Positions 25,027 through 34,182 are shown, numbered from the stretch's first letter. The stretch is DNA of 64,000 nucleotides from Paenibacillus sp. Root444D2 (GCF_001426375.1 NZ_LMEO01000052.1:102261-166260); one strand, 5' to 3'. A program made the numbers and translations. The notes: a model not told the origin generated them from the sequence alone.

Positions 25027-25684
25027 GGCTGAACTCCTGTTCCACCCATGTGACAATATCGTTAAGCCCTGTGCCGCCCATCAGGTTTGAGAAAATATAC
25101 GGACGGTCGCCGCGCATCTTCTTCGTATCCGAATCCATCACTTCCAGGCTGGCGCCTACATACGGTGCTAGATCGATTTTGTTGATTATGAGCATATCAG
25201 AACGCATAATGCCAGGTCCGCCTTTGCGCGGTATTTTCTCCCCTTGGGCGACATCTATAATATAGATGAAGCGATCCACCAGCTCTGGGCTGAACGCTGC
25301 AGCCAAGTTATCGCCGCCGCTCTCGATGAAAATAATATCGAGATTATCGAATCGCTTCTCCAGCTCTTCAATAGCTTCGAAATTCATCGAAGCATCCTCA
25401 CGAATCGCTGTATGCGGGCATCCGCCTGTTTCTACCCCAATAATGCGGTCCTCGGGCAGTGCCTCGGAGCTAATCAAAATTCGGGCATCTTCCTTTGTGT
25501 AGATATCATTCGTAATCACCGCAATACTGTAGCGGTTGTTGAGTTTCCGAGCCAGACGCTCCACTAGCGCTGTTTTACCAGAACCAACAGGCCCGCCGAT
25601 CCCAATACGCATGGGGCGACTCCGATCCACCGCTGGTTTTTCCCATTGGTGGTGATGGTGACCTTGACCTTGACCTTGACACAT
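25019..25684 (-). CDS. ureG: Urease accessory GTPase UreG with His-rich amino end
   Basis: 221 residues. SIMIBI-class GTPase with P-loop GGPVGSGKTALVERL, the metal-binding Cys-Pro-His in GGCPHTAIRED, FIESGGDNLAAAFSPELVD and guanine-specificity NKIDLAPYVG. It delivers nickel to urease using GTP. The amino end, before the G domain, is MCQGQGQGHHHHQW, encoded by tandem GGTCAA-type repeats, and could hold nickel in place of the missing UreE. ATG 25684 is preferred over the ATG two codons earlier because AGGAGGA then lies at a normal distance. Confidence 0.95.
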   Translation of the reverse strand: MCQGQGQGHHHHQWEKPAVDRSRPMRIGIGGPVGSGKTALVERLARKLNNRYSIAVITNDIYTKEDARILISSEALPEDRIIGVETGGCPHTAIREDASMNFEAIEELEKRFDNLDIIFIESGGDNLAAAFSPELVDRFIYIIDVAQGEKIPRKGGPGIMRSDMLIINKIDLAPYVGASLEVMDSDTKKMRGDRPYIFSNLMGGTGLNDIVTWVEQEFSHA

Positions 25685-25739
25685 AGTCATTCCTCCTAAA
25701 ATTATGATTAGGGCAAAATTGCCTTTACGAGTTACAACA

Positions 25740-26465
25740 TTAAGACATGAATAAACGCGAATACAGCGTTTCGTGCTGCATCATGGCCAGATCTGCGGCT
25801 GGTGAATTTGTGTAAGCATCCAAGGGATCCAAATGCGCTACACGCTGCCACTCGCTTCCGGTCAAAGGAATCAGTTTCGCAAGAAGAATTTGTCCTTGAG
25901 TTTGCCCCATGGACATGAGTCTGAGCGCACTGTTGATGCAGGTCATGATACAGCTGTAAAGATAGCCTTCCGCCGCTTGATGTAAGGGCACACCGAGGTG
26001 ATAGCTCACCCATGCATGAACAATCGGATGATTGGAGCTGCAGCGACCGGCTTTCACAGCTTCGTCCAGAGGCTGCCAGTTCAGCTCGGGGTACATCGAG
26101 CGCGATAGTTGGAGAAGCCTGCGGCCCATCTTTTGAACGCCGCTCCTCGCTTCACTCGATACACGCTGCACATGCAGCATGTGATCGATCTCCCAGAGCT
26201 GATCCCATTCCTCCCTTGGAATATGGGTATAGGCAGCTTTGATTACCATCGCATCTGACGTTGCCCAGCTATTAGCGAGCATTGTGCGAATATAAGCTTC
26301 GAGCTCTTCAATCGTTGTTAATCGCTCTTGCTGAACGAGCGTTTCCAAACCAAAGGAATGTGAGAATCCGCCAATAGGCAATGCTGAATCTAGAAGTTGT
26401 TGATAAGCAAGCCAGTGAAACCTCGGCGTCATCTCTTCAATGAATGTCGTTGTCTTTGTTGCCAT
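25740..26465 (-). CDS. ureF: Urease accessory protein UreF
   Basis: 241 residues, all-helical. The family signature is LLDSALPIGGFSHSFGLETL near the amino end, with SSEARSGVQKMGRRLLQL and a C-terminal SMGQTQGQILLAKLIPL. UreF gates GTPase activity of UreG in the UreDFG complex. It starts 41 bases after ureC and is followed by ureG after 55 bases, with no ureE between ureC and ureF where many operons carry it. Confidence 0.93.
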   Translation of the reverse strand: MATKTTTFIEEMTPRFHWLAYQQLLDSALPIGGFSHSFGLETLVQQERLTTIEELEAYIRTMLANSWATSDAMVIKAAYTHIPREEWDQLWEIDHMLHVQRVSSEARSGVQKMGRRLLQLSRSMYPELNWQPLDEAVKAGRCSSNHPIVHAWVSYHLGVPLHQAAEGYLYSCIMTCINSALRLMSMGQTQGQILLAKLIPLTGSEWQRVAHLDPLDAYTNSPAADLAMMQHETLYSRLFMS

Positions 26466-26506
26466 CGCTTTTATGTCGTCACCTCGATCGCGGACTTCCC
26501 ACTCTT

Positions 26507-28222
26507 TTAAAATAAGAAATATAACTGCGCCATTGGCAGCTCGGTCGCCGGTTCACATGTAATGGCTTCCCCATCAACTTTCACTTTATAGGTCTCTGGG
26601 TTTACTTCAATGGAAGGTGTGCCGTTATTATGAATCATGTCTTTCTTCGATATATGACGACACCCTTTCACAGGCTCAACACGCTTTTGGAGCCCTAATT
26701 TCTCAGCGATGCCGCGATCATAAGCTGCTTGAGAGACGAAGGTAATCGAGCTCTGCGTCAAAGCTTTACCAAAAGCAGCAAACATCGGACGTCCAAATAC
26801 AGGCTGCGGCGTTGGAATTGATGCGTTCGGATCTCCCATTTGCGCATAAGCAATGCTGCCGCCTTTGAGCACAAGATCCGGCTTAACCCCGAAGAACATC
26901 GGGCTCCATATGACAAGATCTGCGAACTTTCCAGGCTCAATGGAACCGACAAGGTGCGAAATCCCATGCGTAATCGCTGGATTAATCGTGTACTTGGCGA
27001 TATAACGTTTAATCCGGAAATTGTCGCCTTCTTCTGTATCGGGAGCCAGCGGCCCACGCTGTTTCTTCATCTTATCGGCCGTTTGCCATGTACGAATAAT
27101 GACCTCGCCAACCCGCCCCATTGCTTGGGAATCTGAGCTTAACATGCTGAAGACACCTAGATCATGAAGAATATCCTCCGCAGCAATCGTTTCCGGGCGA
27201 ATTCGAGAATCCGCGAAAGCAACATCCTCGGGAATACGGCTGTCCAAATGATGACACACCATGAGCATATCCAAATGCTCTTCAATCGTGTTGATCGTAT
27301 ACGGACGTGTCGGGTTTGTTGAAGACGGGAGTACGTTAAGCTCAGCAGCCGCACGGATAATATCCGGCGCGTGCCCCCCGCCTGCTCCTTCAGTATGATA
27401 CGTATGAATCGTACGGCCCTTAATGGCTGCGAGCGTATCCTCGAGAAATCCCGCTTCATTTAATGTATCGGTATGAATAGCTACTTGAACATCATAGTGG
27501 TCCGCTGCTTCGAGACAAGTGTCGATTGCTGCCGGCGTCGTTCCCCAATCTTCATGAAGCTTCAAACCAATAGCTCCCGCTTCAATTTGTTCCGTCAACG
27601 GAGCTAGAAAAGAAGCATTACCTTTGCCCGTAAAGCCCAAGTTCATGGGAAAAGCTTCTGCTGCCTCCAGCATACGCTGCAGGTGCCATGCTCCTGGTGT
27701 GCAAGTTGTGGCATTCGTACCTGTAGCAGGCCCTGTTCCTCCACCAATCATCGTCGTCACGCCAGAAGAAAGCGCCGTTTCAATTTGCTGGGGACAAATA
27801 AAATGAATGTGAGCATCGATCCCGCCCGCGGTTACAATTTTACCTTCACCCGCAATGACTTCCGTACTTGCGCCCACGATCATATTGGGATGCACGCCAT
27901 CCATGATGTCCGGGTTCCCCGCTTTACCGATACCCACGATATGACCGTCCTTGATGCCGATGTCACCTTTGACAATACCCCAGTGGTCAATGATGACAGC
28001 ATTCGTTATCAGGGTATCTAGAACGCCTTGGCCACGGGTTGCACCGCTAGATTGCCCCATCCCGTCGCGAATGACCTTACCGCCGCCAAATTTACATTCA
28101 TCACCGTAGACGGTGTAATCATGTTCGATTTGTGCCCAAAGCTCGGTATCAGCCAAACGAATGGCATCTCCCGTTGTAGGCCCGAACATCAGCGCATAAC
28201 TTTTACGATCTATTCGATTCAC
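26507..28222 (-). CDS. ureC: Urease alpha subunit (catalytic)
   Basis: 571 residues, the expected size. The amidohydrolase active site is complete: HIHFICPQQ (nickel histidines), the carbamylated lysine in IGLKLHEDWG, VAIHTDTLNE, HTYHTEGAGGGHAPDI, the catalytic-flap MVCHHLD and SSDSQAMGRVGEV. It hydrolyses urea to ammonia and carbamate in the cytosol. GTG 28222 is chosen (GGGAGG eight bases before), overlapping the end of ureB by 20 bases; the longer frame to 28264 lies within ureB and has no ribosome site. Confidence 0.97.
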   Translation of the reverse strand: MNRIDRKSYALMFGPTTGDAIRLADTELWAQIEHDYTVYGDECKFGGGKVIRDGMGQSSGATRGQGVLDTLITNAVIIDHWGIVKGDIGIKDGHIVGIGKAGNPDIMDGVHPNMIVGASTEVIAGEGKIVTAGGIDAHIHFICPQQIETALSSGVTTMIGGGTGPATGTNATTCTPGAWHLQRMLEAAEAFPMNLGFTGKGNASFLAPLTEQIEAGAIGLKLHEDWGTTPAAIDTCLEAADHYDVQVAIHTDTLNEAGFLEDTLAAIKGRTIHTYHTEGAGGGHAPDIIRAAAELNVLPSSTNPTRPYTINTIEEHLDMLMVCHHLDSRIPEDVAFADSRIRPETIAAEDILHDLGVFSMLSSDSQAMGRVGEVIIRTWQTADKMKKQRGPLAPDTEEGDNFRIKRYIAKYTINPAITHGISHLVGSIEPGKFADLVIWSPMFFGVKPDLVLKGGSIAYAQMGDPNASIPTPQPVFGRPMFAAFGKALTQSSITFVSQAAYDRGIAEKLGLQKRVEPVKGCRHISKKDMIHNNGTPSIEVNPETYKVKVDGEAITCEPATELPMAQLYFLF

Positions 28223-28586
28223 CAGGCTTTCCCTCCCACGCTTGCCATCTTTCTCTCGCAGCACTTGACATATTCCCCTTAGCTGCTAAGCCTTTACTTA
28301 AGTTATTTAGTCCATAAGAAAGTTTGGCTCCGCCAAGTTCAACGAGCTGTATAGGTTTCTGTTCCCCCGGCTCAAAACGGACAGCCGTTCCAGCGGGAAT
28401 GTCCAATCGCATGCCGTAGGCTTGTTCTCTCGTGAATTCCAATGCTCTGTTCACTTCAAAAAAATGAAAATGCGAACCCACCTGAACGGGACGATCTCCT
28501 GTATTCGTAACGATAAGATCAATCGTTTGTCTTCCTATATTCATTTCAATATATCCCTTGACTGTTCGATATTCTCCTGGAACCAT
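28203..28586 (-). CDS. ureB: Urease beta subunit
   Basis: 127 residues. Shows the family start MVPGEYRTVKGYIEMNIGR, the conserved VGSHFHFFEVNRAL and RLDIPAGTAVRFEPGEQK. Structural subunit of the UreABC trimer. Clear AAAGGGGCG before ATG 28586; 30 bases after ureA. Its 3' end overlaps the ureC start. Confidence 0.96.
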   Translation of the reverse strand: MVPGEYRTVKGYIEMNIGRQTIDLIVTNTGDRPVQVGSHFHFFEVNRALEFTREQAYGMRLDIPAGTAVRFEPGEQKPIQLVELGGAKLSYGLNNLSKGLAAKGNMSSAARERWQAWEGKPGESNRS

Positions 28587-28616
28587 CTTCTCGCCCCTTT
28601 CGATTATTCATTATAG

Positions 28617-28919
28617 TTAGGTTATTGGTTCGTGTACGGTAACTAATTTAGTACCATCAGGAAACGTAGCCTCTACCTGAACCTCATGAATCATTTGAGG
28701 TACACCTTCCATAACTTGCTCCGCTCTCAGAATCGTTGTGCCGAATGCCATTAATTGTGCAACGGTCAATCCATCCCTTGCTCCTTCCATAATCTCGGAT
28801 GTTAGCAGCGCTATGCTTTCGGGATAATTCAGCTTCAAGCCTCTGGCAAGTCTTCGGCGTGCAAGATCAGCAGCCACAGTAATGAGCAGCTTTTCTTTTT
28901 CTCTCTCCGTTAAATGCAC
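28617..28919 (-). CDS. ureA: Urease gamma subunit
   Basis: 100 residues, full length (LTEREKEKLLITVAADLARR, LNYPESIALLTSEIMEGARD, AEQVMEGVPQMIHEVQVEAT). Smallest structural urease subunit and first gene of the operon. GTG 28919 with GAGGTGAA upstream. A sigma-A-like promoter lies 46-74 bases upstream, and a TnrA/GlnR box sits just behind it. Confidence 0.96.
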   Translation of the reverse strand: MHLTEREKEKLLITVAADLARRRLARGLKLNYPESIALLTSEIMEGARDGLTVAQLMAFGTTILRAEQVMEGVPQMIHEVQVEATFPDGTKLVTVHEPIT

Positions 28920-28964
28920 ATCTTCACCTCATTAAAATCCGAATATTGGTAATCCTTTATCCTT

Positions 28965-28993
28965 ATTATATTCGTGTATTCCAAGATTGTAAA
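28965..28993 (-). promoter_or_regulatory. Promoter of ureABCFGD
   Basis: Minus strand: -35 TTTACA (28993-28988), exactly 17 bp, -10 TATAAT (28970-28965). With a start near 28958 the adjacent box at 29001-29017 would be centred near -50, the position from which TnrA activates in B. subtilis. Confidence 0.75.
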
Positions 28994-29000
28994 TCATTAA

Positions 29001-29017
29001 TGTTAGATATAATGACA
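29001..29017. promoter_or_regulatory. TnrA/GlnR box 1 (urease side)
   Basis: TGTTAGATATAATGACA matches the consensus TGTNA-N7-TNACA at every fixed position. Confidence 0.82.
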
Positions 29018-29116
29018 TCAAACCAACAATTTCTGAAGTTATTTTCCGTATTTTATGTGATTTTCACAAAGGAATAACTAATTTTTGTGCGCCACTAACA
29101 AAAAAACCTTTATAAA

Positions 29117-29133
29117 TGTCATATATGTTGACA
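29117..29133. promoter_or_regulatory. TnrA/GlnR box 2 (urea importer side)
   Basis: TGTCATATATGTTGACA matches TGTNA-N7-TNACA at every fixed position, 70 bases before urtA. A -10-like TGTAAT at 29165 would put the box near -50; alternatively TTGACA inside the box could act as -35 with TATCAT at 29153 (spacer 19). Confidence 0.82.
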
Positions 29134-29202
29134 CTAACTTGTTTCGCACTTTATCATAAGCCTTGTAATCCAAATCTTGTAAACAAAGGGAGTGGGACGT
29201 GA

Positions 29203-30477
29203 ATGAGAGAGATACGAAACAAAGGTAAGCTCACAGTCGCTTTGAGTATGGCTTTGATGATGGTCATGGCTGGCTGTGCAAAGACGGAGCCAACTGCATC
29301 CACGACAACTACACCTATGGCTACCAAAGCCGCAGAAGCTAAAGCGGAGACGAAGGATGAAACAGTACCTGTTGGGATTCTTCACTCACTCACAGGCACC
29401 ATGTCCATTAGCGAAGTATCTGTAAGAGATGCTGAACTTATGGCGATTGACGAAATTAATGCAGCTGGGGGACTCTTAGGTAAAAAAATCAAGCCTGTGA
29501 TTGAAGACGGTGCATCCGATTGGCCGACTTTTGCAGAGAAAACGAAGAAGCTACTGCAAAAAGACAGCGTCGTAACGATATTTGGCTGCTGGACATCTGC
29601 CAGCCGCAAAGCCGTGCTTCCGGTCGTCGAACAAAACAAAGGCTTGTTGTGGTATCCGGTACAGTATGAAGGCGTGGAATCATCACCTAATATCTTCTAC
29701 ATTGGCGCAACAACGAACCAACAAATTATTCCAGCAGTAACTTGGCTTCTGCAAAACAAAGGCAAGAAATTCTACCTTCTCGGCTCGGACTATGTATTCC
29801 CAAGAACAGCCAACAAAATTATTAAAGAGCAGTTGAAAGCTGAAGGCGGATCGCTAGTTGCCGAAGAATACACACCACTTGGACACACGGACTACAATAC
29901 AATCATTAGTAAAATCAAAAAAGAGAAGCCAGACGTTATTTTCAATACGCTGAACGGCGACAGTAACGTAGCCTTCTTCAAGCAATTGAAAGATGCAGGC
30001 ATTTCATCCAAGGATCTAACAACAATGTCCGTAAGTATCGCTGAGGAAGAGGTTCGCGGTATTGGAGCATCCGTTCTAGATGGACACTATACAGCTTGGA
30101 ATTACTACCAAACAACAGATACACCTGAGAATAAAAAATTCGTCGAAGCTTACAAAGCTAAATACGGCAAAGACCGTGTTACGGATGATCCGATCGAAGC
30201 TGGTTACACAGCCGTGTACTTATGGGCTGCTGCTGTTAAGAAAGCAGGATCCTTTGACGTAGAGAAAGTGAAAGCTGCTGCCAAAGGTATCGAGTTTAAC
30301 GCACCTGAAGGTAAAGTGGTTATTGATGGAGAGAATCAACATATTTCCAAAACGGCACGTATCGGTCAAATTACGGCTGATGGCCAAATCAAAGAAATAT
30401 GGAACTCCGGCCAACCACTCAAACCAGATCCTTTCCTCAAAACATACCCTTGGGGCGGAGAAGTAACGAAAAAATAA
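29203..30477 (+). CDS. urtA: Urea ABC transporter substrate-binding lipoprotein
   Basis: 424 residues. A lipoprotein signal ends MVMAGCAKTEP, so the protein is lipid-anchored outside. A Thr/Ala-rich linker leads to a Leu/Ile/Val-type binding fold: VPVGILHSLTGTMSISEVSV, FGCWTSASRKAVLPVVEQ, LLWYPVQYEGVESSPNIFY. The last block is characteristic of UrtA/amide-binding proteins rather than amino-acid binders. First gene of urtABCDE; GGGAG upstream of ATG 29203. Expression probably exceeds that of downstream genes because of hairpins in the urtA-urtB gap. Confidence 0.94.
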   Translation: MREIRNKGKLTVALSMALMMVMAGCAKTEPTASTTTTPMATKAAEAKAETKDETVPVGILHSLTGTMSISEVSVRDAELMAIDEINAAGGLLGKKIKPVIEDGASDWPTFAEKTKKLLQKDSVVTIFGCWTSASRKAVLPVVEQNKGLLWYPVQYEGVESSPNIFYIGATTNQQIIPAVTWLLQNKGKKFYLLGSDYVFPRTANKIIKEQLKAEGGSLVAEEYTPLGHTDYNTIISKIKKEKPDVIFNTLNGDSNVAFFKQLKDAGISSKDLTTMSVSIAEEEVRGIGASVLDGHYTAWNYYQTTDTPENKKFVEAYKAKYGKDRVTDDPIEAGYTAVYLWAAAVKKAGSFDVEKVKAAAKGIEFNAPEGKVVIDGENQHISKTARIGQITADGQIKEIWNSGQPLKPDPFLKTYPWGGEVTKK

Positions 30478-30492
30478 AGGTAGTTATTGAGG

Positions 30493-30518
30493 CCAGGACT
30501 GCCTAACAGCAGTCCTGG
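30493..30518 (+). terminator. Hairpin after urtA (attenuating or stabilising)
   Basis: Perfect 10-bp stem CCAGGACTGC/GCAGTCCTGG with a 6-base loop and no strong U tract, 15 bases after the urtA stop. Such hairpins often raise the level of binding-protein mRNA relative to the downstream genes. Confidence 0.7.
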
Positions 30519-30574
30519 ATTTCACCAAATATAAGAATTTATATGTTTCACACGATAAGTCGGCTATATTTCTG

Positions 30575-30620
30575 GATAAACGCCCCCGTCCAAGAAGGAC
30601 GGCGTAGACGTTTATTTTGT
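30575..30620 (+). other. Second leader hairpin before urtB
   Basis: Nested stems ATAAACG/CGTTTAT and CCGTCC-AAGAA-GGACGG, followed by TTTGTTT, 30-70 bases before urtB. Could act as a conditional terminator; whether it is regulated is unknown. Confidence 0.5.
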
Positions 30621-30649
30621 TTACTCGGGGTTCACTGGGAGGGATTGAC

Positions 30650-31555
30650 ATGAGTCTGCTGTTTCTTCAATTATTTAACGGTCTAAGCCTTAGCTCCATT
30701 TTGCTGTTGATCGCCATAGGTCTTGCGATTACATTCGGCTTGATGAATGTTATGAATATGGCACATGGCGAATTCATCATGATTGGCGCCTACATGGCTT
30801 ATCTAGTCCAGCAGTGGTTCCAGAAGTTTCTACCGGCTTCCGCTTTCGGATGGTATTTCATCGTATCGATAGGTGTTGCGTTTGCGGTAGCCTTCTTTGT
30901 CGGTTGGCTGCTCGAAGTTTTTCTCATTCGATTCATGTACGGCAGACCGCTAGACAGCCTGCTTGCTACTTGGGGAGTAAGCCTTGCGTTGCAGCAGCTT
31001 GCGCGCACCATCTTCGGTGCTCCTAATGTGGCTGTTAAAGCACCCGAATGGTTGGAAGGCGGACTTCATCTATCGGCCGACCTCATTCTCCCCTACAAGC
31101 GCCTCTTTATTATTGCTTTGGTTGCGTTATGTATCTTGGTGATTTATATGTACCTGTACCACTCTGCCGGAGGAAGACGCATGAGAGCTGTTATGCAAAA
31201 TCGCGAAATGGCTGCTTGTCTCGGTATTTCCACACGGAGAGTAGATGCTCAGTCCTTCGCTTTTGGCTCCGCTATGGCAGGAATTGCCGGATGCGCCTTA
31301 ACGCTGCTTGGACCTATTGGACCAACCATAGGCACTTACTATATTGTGGATGCGTTCATGGTTGTTGTACTTGGTGGAATCGGCAAACTGATTGGAACCG
31401 TTGCGGGAGCATTAGGTATTGGGGTTTTCAATACAGCATTGGAATACACAACTAGTGCTACGCTTGGTAAAGTACTTGTCTTTACGCTCATAATCGCCTT
31501 CTTGCAATGGAAACCGATGGGACTTGTGACGATCCGTTCAAGATCCTTAGATTGA
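30650..31555 (+). CDS. urtB: Urea ABC transporter permease UrtB
   Basis: 301 residues, LivH-type permease with about eight helices. FGLMNVMNMAHGEFIMIGAY and the carboxyl EAA-like loop ALGIGVFNTALEYTT are typical. ATG 30650 is chosen because CTGGGAGGGA precedes it. Forms the membrane channel with UrtC. Confidence 0.93.
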   Translation: MSLLFLQLFNGLSLSSILLLIAIGLAITFGLMNVMNMAHGEFIMIGAYMAYLVQQWFQKFLPASAFGWYFIVSIGVAFAVAFFVGWLLEVFLIRFMYGRPLDSLLATWGVSLALQQLARTIFGAPNVAVKAPEWLEGGLHLSADLILPYKRLFIIALVALCILVIYMYLYHSAGGRRMRAVMQNREMAACLGISTRRVDAQSFAFGSAMAGIAGCALTLLGPIGPTIGTYYIVDAFMVVVLGGIGKLIGTVAGALGIGVFNTALEYTTSATLGKVLVFTLIIAFLQWKPMGLVTIRSRSLD

Positions 31556-31576
31556 AGAAAGGATGTGGCATCTTCC

Positions 31577-32653
31577 ATGCTCTTAACGGGACAATCCAAG
31601 CTTAAATTGTTTGTCTATGCCGTTTTTTTGATCGCTATCGCATTGGCTCCTCTGTTCATGTCAGACTTCCGTCTTTCCCTTCTTGGCAAGTTTCTCGCTT
31701 ATGCCATCATTGCCATGGGAATTGATCTCATTTGGGGATATACCGGGATTCTTAGCCTCGGCCATGGCGTCTACTTTGGACTTGGCGCTTATTGTATGGC
31801 CATGCATCTTAAGCTCGCCGCGACGCCAGATCAGCTGCCCGATTTCATGTCATGGAGCGGTGTTGAGAGATTACCCTGGTTCTGGGTTCCTTTCCATAAC
31901 GCAGGCGCTGCATTTCTTCTCGCTCTCATCGTTCCAATGATCGTTGCATTCATTTTAGGATACTTTACATTCCGCAATCGCATTAAAGGTGCTTTCTTCT
32001 CCATATTATCTCAAGCGCTAGTCATTATTACCGTCACGTTATTTGTTGGTCAACAAGGCTATACAGGTGGAACTAACGGACTAACCAATTTCACCACCTT
32101 TCTTGGCTTAAATCTGCAATCACAATCTACGAAATTATTATTTTTCTATCTCACTTTAGCTATTGTTATTGTCGTTCTTATCCTATGCAGCCTGCTCGTT
32201 ACCAGTCGCATGGGAAACATCCTCACAGCCATTCGTGATGGGGAAAATCGGGTTCGCTTTATTGGCTACAATCCAGTCACCTTTAAAGTATTCATTTACT
32301 GCGCTTCAGCAGGATTAGCCGGACTTGCCGGTGTTCTCTTCGTCCTTCAGGAAGGCATTATCTCACCCGCACAAATGGGCATTGTCCCTTCCATTGAAAT
32401 GGTTCTTTGGGTGGCAATCGGGGGGCGCTCAACGATCGGAGGCGCCGTTCTTGGAGCATTAATCACCAACGCAGCTAAAACAACGTTTAGCGAAGCTTAC
32501 CCCGCTTGGTGGCCTATTATGCTCGGTGCCATGTTCATTATTGTAGTACTGCTCCTACCTAAAGGTATCGTTGGTACAATTGCACACTACACCTCCAATT
32601 GGAAAAAACCCGTGCTTCCTAAGCCGATTTCTTCATCGCAAGAAGCAAGCTAA
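31577..32653 (+). CDS. urtC: Urea ABC transporter permease UrtC
   Basis: 358 residues, LivM-type permease: GIDLIWGYTGILSLGHGVYF in the amino half and VLWVAIGGRSTIGGAVLGAL in the carboxyl half. Two starts are possible: GTG 31565, which is only one to three bases from AAAGGAT, or ATG 31577, which is 13 bases from it; the ATG is used here. Begins about 20 bases after urtB. Confidence 0.92.
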   Translation: MLLTGQSKLKLFVYAVFLIAIALAPLFMSDFRLSLLGKFLAYAIIAMGIDLIWGYTGILSLGHGVYFGLGAYCMAMHLKLAATPDQLPDFMSWSGVERLPWFWVPFHNAGAAFLLALIVPMIVAFILGYFTFRNRIKGAFFSILSQALVIITVTLFVGQQGYTGGTNGLTNFTTFLGLNLQSQSTKLLFFYLTLAIVIVVLILCSLLVTSRMGNILTAIRDGENRVRFIGYNPVTFKVFIYCASAGLAGLAGVLFVLQEGIISPAQMGIVPSIEMVLWVAIGGRSTIGGAVLGALITNAAKTTFSEAYPAWWPIMLGAMFIIVVLLLPKGIVGTIAHYTSNWKKPVLPKPISSSQEAS

Positions 32654-32702
32654 CCATACACCACATCCTTAATGTTATGAAATTTGAAGGGGGAACATCC
32701 CA

Positions 32703-33494
32703 ATGCTAGGACAATTAGCGAAACAACAACCTGTAACCGGAGAGAAAATCCTTAGCGTTAAAGGGCTTGAAGTGAGCTTTGATGGATTTAAAGCCTTACG
32801 CAATCTGGACTTTTCCCTGCAATATGGCGAGCTTCGGTTTCTCATTGGGCCGAACGGAGCAGGTAAAACAACGCTCTTGGATGTCATCTGCGGGAAAGTG
32901 AAGCCTTCACAAGGTCATGTTTATTTCAAAGAATCAATTGATCTTACCAGACACCAAGAACACCAAATTGCACAGCTCGGCATTGGTCGTAAATTCCAAG
33001 CACCTTCCGTCTTCTCAACATTAACCGTTTTTGAAAATCTGGCTCTTTCTATGAAACAGCAGCGCGGCCTCCTTAGCGCACTGTGGACCAAGACGACGAG
33101 TGAACAGCGAGAACGCTTGCATCTCCGACTCGAGATGATTGGCCTGCAAAGCAAAGTCAATGAGCGAGCAGGATCACTCTCTCACGGCGAGAAACAGTGG
33201 CTTGAAATCGGGATGCTGCTTATGCAGGAGCCCGATCTACTGCTGCTGGATGAACCTGCCGCTGGCATGACAGATAGCGAAACTGAGAAAACAGGTGAGC
33301 TGCTTCACGAAATAGCGGCTAATCAGACGATCATCGTAGTTGAACACGATATGGAGTTTGTTCGTAAGTTCGCTAGAACGGTCACGGTACTTCATGAAGG
33401 CACCGTGCTTCGGGAAGGCACGATGCAGGATATTCAGAATGATGATAAGGTTGCTGAAGTTTATCTAGGAAGGAGAGTGGAGCGAGGTGCTTAA
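32703..33494 (+). CDS. urtD: Urea ABC transporter ATPase UrtD
   Basis: 263 residues. Walker A GPNGAGKTTLL, signature SLSHGEKQWLEIG (UrtD/LivG type), Walker B DLLLLDEPAAGM and switch His VVEHDME. Powers urea uptake with UrtE. GAAGGGGGAAC precedes ATG 32703. The 3' end overlaps urtE by eight bases. Confidence 0.94.
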   Translation: MLGQLAKQQPVTGEKILSVKGLEVSFDGFKALRNLDFSLQYGELRFLIGPNGAGKTTLLDVICGKVKPSQGHVYFKESIDLTRHQEHQIAQLGIGRKFQAPSVFSTLTVFENLALSMKQQRGLLSALWTKTTSEQRERLHLRLEMIGLQSKVNERAGSLSHGEKQWLEIGMLLMQEPDLLLLDEPAAGMTDSETEKTGELLHEIAANQTIIVVEHDMEFVRKFARTVTVLHEGTVLREGTMQDIQNDDKVAEVYLGRRVERGA

Positions 33495-34182
33495 CCTTCA
33501 GAAGATAGAAGCCGGTTACGGTGAGAGTATGGTTGTACGCCATGTCAACCTTCAGGTGAAGCCTGGGCAAATCGTTTGTCTAATGGGCCGCAACGGTGTA
33601 GGGAAATCCACACTCATGAAGAGCATTATGGGACTCATTCAGCCGAAGTCCGGCGCGATCCACTATAATGAACGGGATATAACGTCATTCCCACCGGATC
33701 GACGGGCTAAATTAGGGATCGGCTACGTGCCGCAAGGCCGCGAGATTTTCCCACAGCTTACGGTCGAGGAAAACCTGCTGCTTGGGCTTGAAGCTGCAAC
33801 AGATGGAAGAAAAAAGCTCCCTGATTCTCTTTTCGACACCTTCCCCGTGCTTCGTCAGATGCTTCAACGCAAAGGCGGCGACCTTAGCGGCGGGCAGCAG
33901 CAGCAATTAGCGATAGCCCGTGCCTTAGCCCCAGGCCCCAAGCTGCTGCTGCTGGATGAACCGATGGAGGGTATCCAACCTTCTATCGTCATGGAGATTG
34001 AAGCCATCATTGAATCAATTAAACGTAATCGAGAAATTGCTGTATTGCTGGTCGAACAAAGCTTAGAGTTCGCTACAAGCATCGCTGATTACTATTATGT
34101 ATTGGACCGAGGGACAATAGCTGCCGAAGGTCATGCCGAGCATTTGAGCGAAGATCAAGTCCGAAAGCATTTAACGGTATGA
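33487..34182 (+). CDS. urtE: Urea ABC transporter ATPase UrtE
   Basis: 231 residues. Walker A GRNGVGKSTLM, signature DLSGGQQQQLAIARAL, Walker B LLLLDEPMEGIQP; the MEGIQP block is diagnostic of UrtE/LivF. GTG 33487 lies within the end of urtD, so translation is coupled. A strong terminator at 34213-34272 closes the operon. Confidence 0.95.
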   Translation: MLNLQKIEAGYGESMVVRHVNLQVKPGQIVCLMGRNGVGKSTLMKSIMGLIQPKSGAIHYNERDITSFPPDRRAKLGIGYVPQGREIFPQLTVEENLLLGLEAATDGRKKLPDSLFDTFPVLRQMLQRKGGDLSGGQQQQLAIARALAPGPKLLLLDEPMEGIQPSIVMEIEAIIESIKRNREIAVLLVEQSLEFATSIADYYYVLDRGTIAAEGHAEHLSEDQVRKHLTV

